64,000 bases of DNA, from positions 56,440-120,439 of the forward strand of contig JAHEGU010000005.1 of assembly GCA_024644945.1 (NCBI GenBank), written 5' to 3'. Shown here one piece after another: positions 60,188 to 64,000 of this stretch. The position numbers and the translations under genes are program-made. The notes under the pieces were generated by a model that saw only the letters and a list, made by a program, of their open reading frames with translations, did no database searches and was not told the DNA's origin. How positions within the stretch are numbered: position 1 is the stretch's first letter; the number at the start of each line of letters is the position of its first letter. The DNA comes from Gammaproteobacteria bacterium. GTDB taxonomy: Bacteria; Pseudomonadota; Gammaproteobacteria; Arenicellales; Poriferihabitantaceae.

Positions 60188-62245
60188 TTACGCCGCTTCC
60201 TCTAGTGGACTCAATCCTGAATGGCGCAACAGAGCATCGACATTGGGTTTTCTGCCTCTAAAAGCCTCAAAAAGAACCATAGGTTCCTCCGAACCTCCCT
60301 TTTCTAGGATATTTTCCAAAAAACTGCGTCCTGTGAAGGGGTCAAATATTCCTTTTTCCTCAAACAGACTATACGCGTCGGCTGATAACACTTCTGCCCA
60401 TTTATAGCTGTAGTAGCCCGCTGCGTAGCCCCCGGCAAAAATATGCCCAAAAGAATGCTGAAAACGGTTAAAGGCTGGAGCCTTAACCACTGCCACCTGG
60501 CTTCGAACCTGGTTAAGTTGCTCCTGGACCGTGCTTTCACCATCGGGGTCATAACTTGTATGCAATCGCATGTCGAACAAACTGAATTCGATCTGGCGAC
60601 ACATTTGCATTGCTGACTGAAAATTCTTCGCCTTGCGCATCTTGATTAAGAGCGATTGAGGCAATGATTCGCCGGTTTCCACGTGCCCGGAAATAAGATC
60701 CAGCGCTTGACGCTCCCAGCACCAGTTCTCCAGGAACTGGCTTGGAAGCTCGACTGCGTCCCAGGGCACTCCCTGTATCCCGGCAACGCCAGAAACCTCA
60801 ATCTTGGTCAACATGTGATGCAGGCCATGACCAAACTCGTGAAACAGGGTTATGACTTCTTCGTGGGTCAACAATGATGGTTGTCCCTCCACGGGTGCCG
60901 AAAAATTGCAGGTAAGAAATGCAACTGGCAATTGCAGCCCCTCAGAAGTCAACCGACGCCCCATACAGTCCGCCATCCAGGCACCGCCGCGTTTGTGCTT
61001 ACGAGAGTAGAGATCGACATAAAAATAACCTCGAATAGTTTCTTCAAAATCCAATACTTTGAAGAATTTCACATCTGGGTTCCAAAGCTGCGGTGGTTTG
61101 GAGGCTTCTACGCGGATTTCGAACAGTTTACCCACAATCTCGAACATACCCTGTAACACTTTAGGTAGAGGGAAATACGGCCTTAAAGCTTCTTGTGAAA
61201 AGTCATAGAGATACTGGCGTAGTTTCTCGCTCACATAAGCGTAATCCCATGGCGCAAGGGCATCAAACCCAAGGTTTTCCGCGGCGAAATTCTCGAGTTC
61301 AGTGACCTCCTTCTCGCCTAATTTTTTTGATTTCTTCGACAATTGGTCAAGAAACGCAAAAACTTCTAAACTAGAACCTGCCATTTTTGTCTCTAACGAA
61401 AGTGCGGCGAAATTTTCATATCCTAGTAATGCCGCCTGTTCTCGTCGAAGCCTAAGAATTTGATCAATGATCTCTGAGTTATCCCACTTGCCACCGTCCG
61501 GCCCAACCTCGCTAGCCCGGGTAACATAGGCACGATACATTTTCTCGCGCAGCATGCGATCATCCGCATAGGTGATTACAGCCAGATATGATGGGGCCTG
61601 CAGACTAAAGCGCCAACCTGTAGCGCCCGCTTCCTCGGCCGCCTTTCTAGCCAAATCAAGAGCATTCTGCGGGATACCACTGACGCCTTGCTCATCATCG
61701 ACGTCAACATGCCAGGCATCGGTTGCATCCAAAAGATTCTGCGAAAACTGATTACCGAGACTGGATAATTCACTTGAAACCTCCCGGTACCGAATCTGCT
61801 TGTCTGGCGCCAGATCAATACCTGAAAGGCGAAAATCCCTGATTGCATTGTCTATTACCTTTCTTTTCGACTGATCCAACCTATGAAATTCATCACTATC
61901 GCGAATTTCTATAACTTTTTTGAACAGAGCCTTGTTCTGCCCCATTTCCGTAGCATAATCAGTTAGCTTCGGCAGGCATACCTGGTATGCCTGTCGCAGT
62001 TCAGGGGTATCCCGGACGCTGTTTAAATGCGATACCGGCGCCCACACTCGCTCAAGATCGTCTTCCAACTGCTCAACAACAGCCATGAAATTATTCCAGC
62101 TGGGACTCTTTATATCCCTGACCAGTCGGCCTATCTGCTGTCGGTTGCGCGCTAGAATATGATCAACAGCAGGCTCAATATGCTCTGGTAGAATGAGGTC
62201 GAATTTTGGCAGACCGCTAAGATCCAGAAGGGGGTTTTGTTTCAT
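60188..62245 (-). CDS. prlC: Oligopeptidase A (M3 metallopeptidase)
   Basis: 685 residues, close to E. coli PrlC (680). The zinc site is HEVITLFHEFGHGLHHML with HEFGH, and the third ligand lies in the following VELPSQFLENWCWE region. Its N terminus NPLLDLSGLPKFDLILPEHI is typical of oligopeptidase A. It degrades short peptides, including cleaved signal peptides, in the cytoplasm. Divergent from the glutathione reductase gene with 38 bases between starts. Confidence 0.95.
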   Translation of the reverse strand: MKQNPLLDLSGLPKFDLILPEHIEPAVDHILARNRQQIGRLVRDIKSPSWNNFMAVVEQLEDDLERVWAPVSHLNSVRDTPELRQAYQVCLPKLTDYATEMGQNKALFKKVIEIRDSDEFHRLDQSKRKVIDNAIRDFRLSGIDLAPDKQIRYREVSSELSSLGNQFSQNLLDATDAWHVDVDDEQGVSGIPQNALDLARKAAEEAGATGWRFSLQAPSYLAVITYADDRMLREKMYRAYVTRASEVGPDGGKWDNSEIIDQILRLRREQAALLGYENFAALSLETKMAGSSLEVFAFLDQLSKKSKKLGEKEVTELENFAAENLGFDALAPWDYAYVSEKLRQYLYDFSQEALRPYFPLPKVLQGMFEIVGKLFEIRVEASKPPQLWNPDVKFFKVLDFEETIRGYFYVDLYSRKHKRGGAWMADCMGRRLTSEGLQLPVAFLTCNFSAPVEGQPSLLTHEEVITLFHEFGHGLHHMLTKIEVSGVAGIQGVPWDAVELPSQFLENWCWERQALDLISGHVETGESLPQSLLIKMRKAKNFQSAMQMCRQIEFSLFDMRLHTSYDPDGESTVQEQLNQVRSQVAVVKAPAFNRFQHSFGHIFAGGYAAGYYSYKWAEVLSADAYSLFEEKGIFDPFTGRSFLENILEKGGSEEPMVLFEAFRGRKPNVDALLRHSGLSPLEEAA

Positions 62246-62283
62246 TACGAACCTAAGAAGATTGATTTATTAAGCTTAATATA

Positions 62284-63633
62284 ATGTCGAACGAATACGA
62301 TTTCATCGTAATTGGTGGCGGTAGTGGCGGAATTGCGGCCGCCAGGCGGGCCGCCGAGTACGGGGCCAGAACGCTTGTGATTGAGAACAGCCGAATGGGC
62401 GGCACTTGCGTGAACGTAGGGTGTGTGCCGAAAAAAGTGATGTGGAACGCCGCTCAAATCGGTGAAGCCATCGATCTGGCCCACGATTATGGATTCAATC
62501 TCAGCAGGCAAGGCTTTGAATGGTCTCGAATAAAGCAAGCGCGAGACGCTTACGTAAAGCGACTGAACGATATATACAAACTCAATTTAGAGAAATCAAA
62601 TGTGGATGTAGTTCAGGGCACTGGTCAATTTATTGATAACCACGCTATTCAGGTAGACAGAAATGAATATACTGCGCCTCATGTTCTTATCGCAACGGGC
62701 GGCAGGCCAACGGTGCCGGCTCTCCCTGGGGCTGATCTTGGCATCACCAGTGACGGCTTCTTTCAGCTCGAATCGCGCCCTCAAAATGCGCTAGTAATTG
62801 GTGCGGGGTATATTGCGACAGAGCTGGCCGGAGTACTGCACGCGCTTGGAAGCCGCGTCACAATGGCTATACGATATGAAAAACTGCTGAGGTCTTTCGA
62901 CCATACATTGCATGACCTGGTCATGGAACAGATGCTTAATAGTGGCATAAATTTCCTTACCAACACCAATATGAATGGATTGATCAAGGATCATAATGGC
63001 ACTCTAGGGTTCGAGCGGAATAATGGGGAACAGGTTGCCGGCTTCGATTGCATAATCTGGGCAATTGGTCGGGAGACTAATATTGAATCACTGAGACTAA
63101 AAAATACCGACATAAAAACCAATGACCAGGGTTTTGTCACAACTGACCAGTATCAAAATACCAGTGCTGAGGGCGTCTATGCCGTAGGAGACGTTACCCC
63201 CAGAGCGCAACTGACGCCGGTTGCAATTGCTGCTGGCAGGCGTCTCTCAGAGCGACTGTTCAACAATAAACCCGAATCCCGGCTGGATTACAGCAATATT
63301 CCTACAGTTATTTTCAGCCACCCGCCAATTGGCACAGTTGGTCTTACCGAACTGGAAGCGCGACAGCATTTCGACGACGATATCAGGATATACCAAAGCC
63401 GATTTATCAATATGCGCTACGCAGTTTCTGAGCACAAACCACCAACACTGGTAAAATTAATCGTACAGGGGCCGGACGAGAAAGTGGTGGGATGCCATAT
63501 CATCGGTGATGGTGCTGATGAGATGACACAAGGATTTGCGGTAGCGATCAAAATGGGGGCGACCAAGCAGGATTTTGATGATACCGTGGCAATTCACCCC
63601 ACAGCGGCTGAAGAACTCGTCACTCTCCGCTAG
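62284..63633 (+). CDS. gor: Glutathione-disulfide reductase
   Basis: 449 residues. FAD site VIGGGSGGIAAARRAAEYG, redox disulfide GGTCVNVGCVPKKVMWNAA, NAD(P)H domain ALVIGAGYIATELAGVLHAL with downstream AIRYEKLLRSFD, and catalytic HPTAAEELVTL at the C terminus. It keeps glutathione reduced using NADPH. The context of GSH-dependent formaldehyde genes and a glutaredoxin-type protein nearby agrees with the call. Confidence 0.95.
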   Translation: MSNEYDFIVIGGGSGGIAAARRAAEYGARTLVIENSRMGGTCVNVGCVPKKVMWNAAQIGEAIDLAHDYGFNLSRQGFEWSRIKQARDAYVKRLNDIYKLNLEKSNVDVVQGTGQFIDNHAIQVDRNEYTAPHVLIATGGRPTVPALPGADLGITSDGFFQLESRPQNALVIGAGYIATELAGVLHALGSRVTMAIRYEKLLRSFDHTLHDLVMEQMLNSGINFLTNTNMNGLIKDHNGTLGFERNNGEQVAGFDCIIWAIGRETNIESLRLKNTDIKTNDQGFVTTDQYQNTSAEGVYAVGDVTPRAQLTPVAIAAGRRLSERLFNNKPESRLDYSNIPTVIFSHPPIGTVGLTELEARQHFDDDIRIYQSRFINMRYAVSEHKPPTLVKLIVQGPDEKVVGCHIIGDGADEMTQGFAVAIKMGATKQDFDDTVAIHPTAAEELVTLR

Positions 63634-63685
63634 TAACTCCAGCCCCGGGCTAACATCCTAGGCGCTAACCACCTGGATTGACGGC

Positions 63686-64000
63686 TCAGGCAGCTCGCTG
63701 GTGGCGTTTCAGATGGACTAGAAGCAAGGAGATTGCCGCCGGGGTAACGCCCGAAATTCGAGATGCTTGACCGATCGTCTCCGGGCGAGTTGCCTCAAGC
63801 TTCTGCATTACCTCGGTGGACAACCCTCTAACCAGCTGATAATTCAGATCTACAGGAATAGAAGTGTTTTCCTGTTTCTTTAAGCGCGCTATTTCATCGA
63901 TCTGGCGCTCAATGTAACCGTCATATCTGGCCTGGATCTCAAGCTGTCGAACAGCTTGCTGGTCGTCTAGAGGCTGTTCGAGGCCGGCGAGGCCGGCCAA
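63686..64000 (-). CDS. mnmG: tRNA uridine 5-carboxymethylaminomethyl enzyme MnmG, 3' part
   Basis: About 105 C-terminal residues are in the window; the frame stays open past base 64000. It shows the MnmG C-terminal helical domain: [19 protein letters not shown] and LPxxL-like [41 protein letters not shown], quoted here by its key parts [19 protein letters not shown] and GVTPAAIS. MnmG with MnmE modifies the wobble uridine of several tRNAs. The ends of gor and mnmG converge with 52 bases between. Confidence 0.93.
   Translation of the reverse strand: MAGLAGLEQPLDDQQAVRQLEIQARYDGYIERQIDEIARLKKQENTSIPVDLNYQLVRGLSTEVMQKLEATRPETIGQASRISGVTPAAISLLLVHLKRHQRAA

Overview
The window is a chromosomal segment of a gammaproteobacterium. 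The evidence is a complete division and cell wall (dcw) cluster in the gammaproteobacterial order, BamC, TmcA, Hsp15, the pilB-pilC-pilD-coaE block next to mutT-argJ-secA, and an IscR with the Escherichia-type cysteine spacing. Base composition is moderate and fairly even, and dense operons with 4-11 base overlaps are common. I see no rRNA, tRNA, CRISPR, prophage, integrase or insertion sequence. The species cannot be named from the sequence; a free-living, probably marine or aquatic bacterium is a guess.

Layout. 1-2636: the 5' part of bamC (minus), an AT-rich gap, a general porin (plus) with a strong terminator, then about 500 bases of diverged direct repeats ending in the decayed remnant of a second porin. 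2634-5051: a TPR-sulfotransferase (minus) divergent from infA (plus). 5094-8800: ftsX-ftsE-ftsY (minus) divergent from rsmD-coaD. 8821-11198: a YfhL-type ferredoxin overlapping tmcA. 11173-14856: murA-hisD-hisC (minus), without the hisG often found there. 14932-15378: a small exported protein of unknown function. 15432-20365: iscR-sufB-sufC-sufD-sufT-Rieske ferredoxin (minus), with no cysteine desulfurase. 20777-25246: pilB-pilC-pilD-coaE (plus). 25315-29817: mutT, argJ and secA (minus). 29890-30354: a DciA-type protein (plus).

30407-48066 is the dcw cluster on the minus strand, transcribed from mraZ through rsmH, ftsL, ftsI, murE, murF, mraY, murD, ftsW, murG, murC, murB, ftsQ, ftsA and ftsZ to lpxC. 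It makes the lipid II precursor pathway and the divisome core. A near-consensus sigma70 promoter and two MraZ-type boxes at 10-base spacing lie just ahead of mraZ. The cluster lacks ddlB.

48381-56222: an unknown membrane-anchored protein, a CoA-pyrophosphatase-type Nudix protein overlapping a Crp/Fnr regulator, hslR, a 2-hydroxyacid dehydrogenase, hemW, a CPA1 antiporter and a Rieske/glutamate-synthase fusion. 56609-63633 has a glutathione theme: S-formylglutathione hydrolase, glutathione-dependent formaldehyde dehydrogenase, a ParA-like ATPase, a DUF4124-glutaredoxin fusion, oligopeptidase A and glutathione reductase. The window ends in the 3' part of mnmG (minus).

Most of the window is ordinary core genome. 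The least ordinary features are the repeat/porin-remnant region (2100-2600), two short reading frames that stay coherent across an in-frame stop (50457-50624 and 56393-56575), the Rieske-GltS fusion, the ParA gene next to the formaldehyde pair, and the missing hisG, sufS and ddlB. I found no convincing new multi-gene defence or mobile system.
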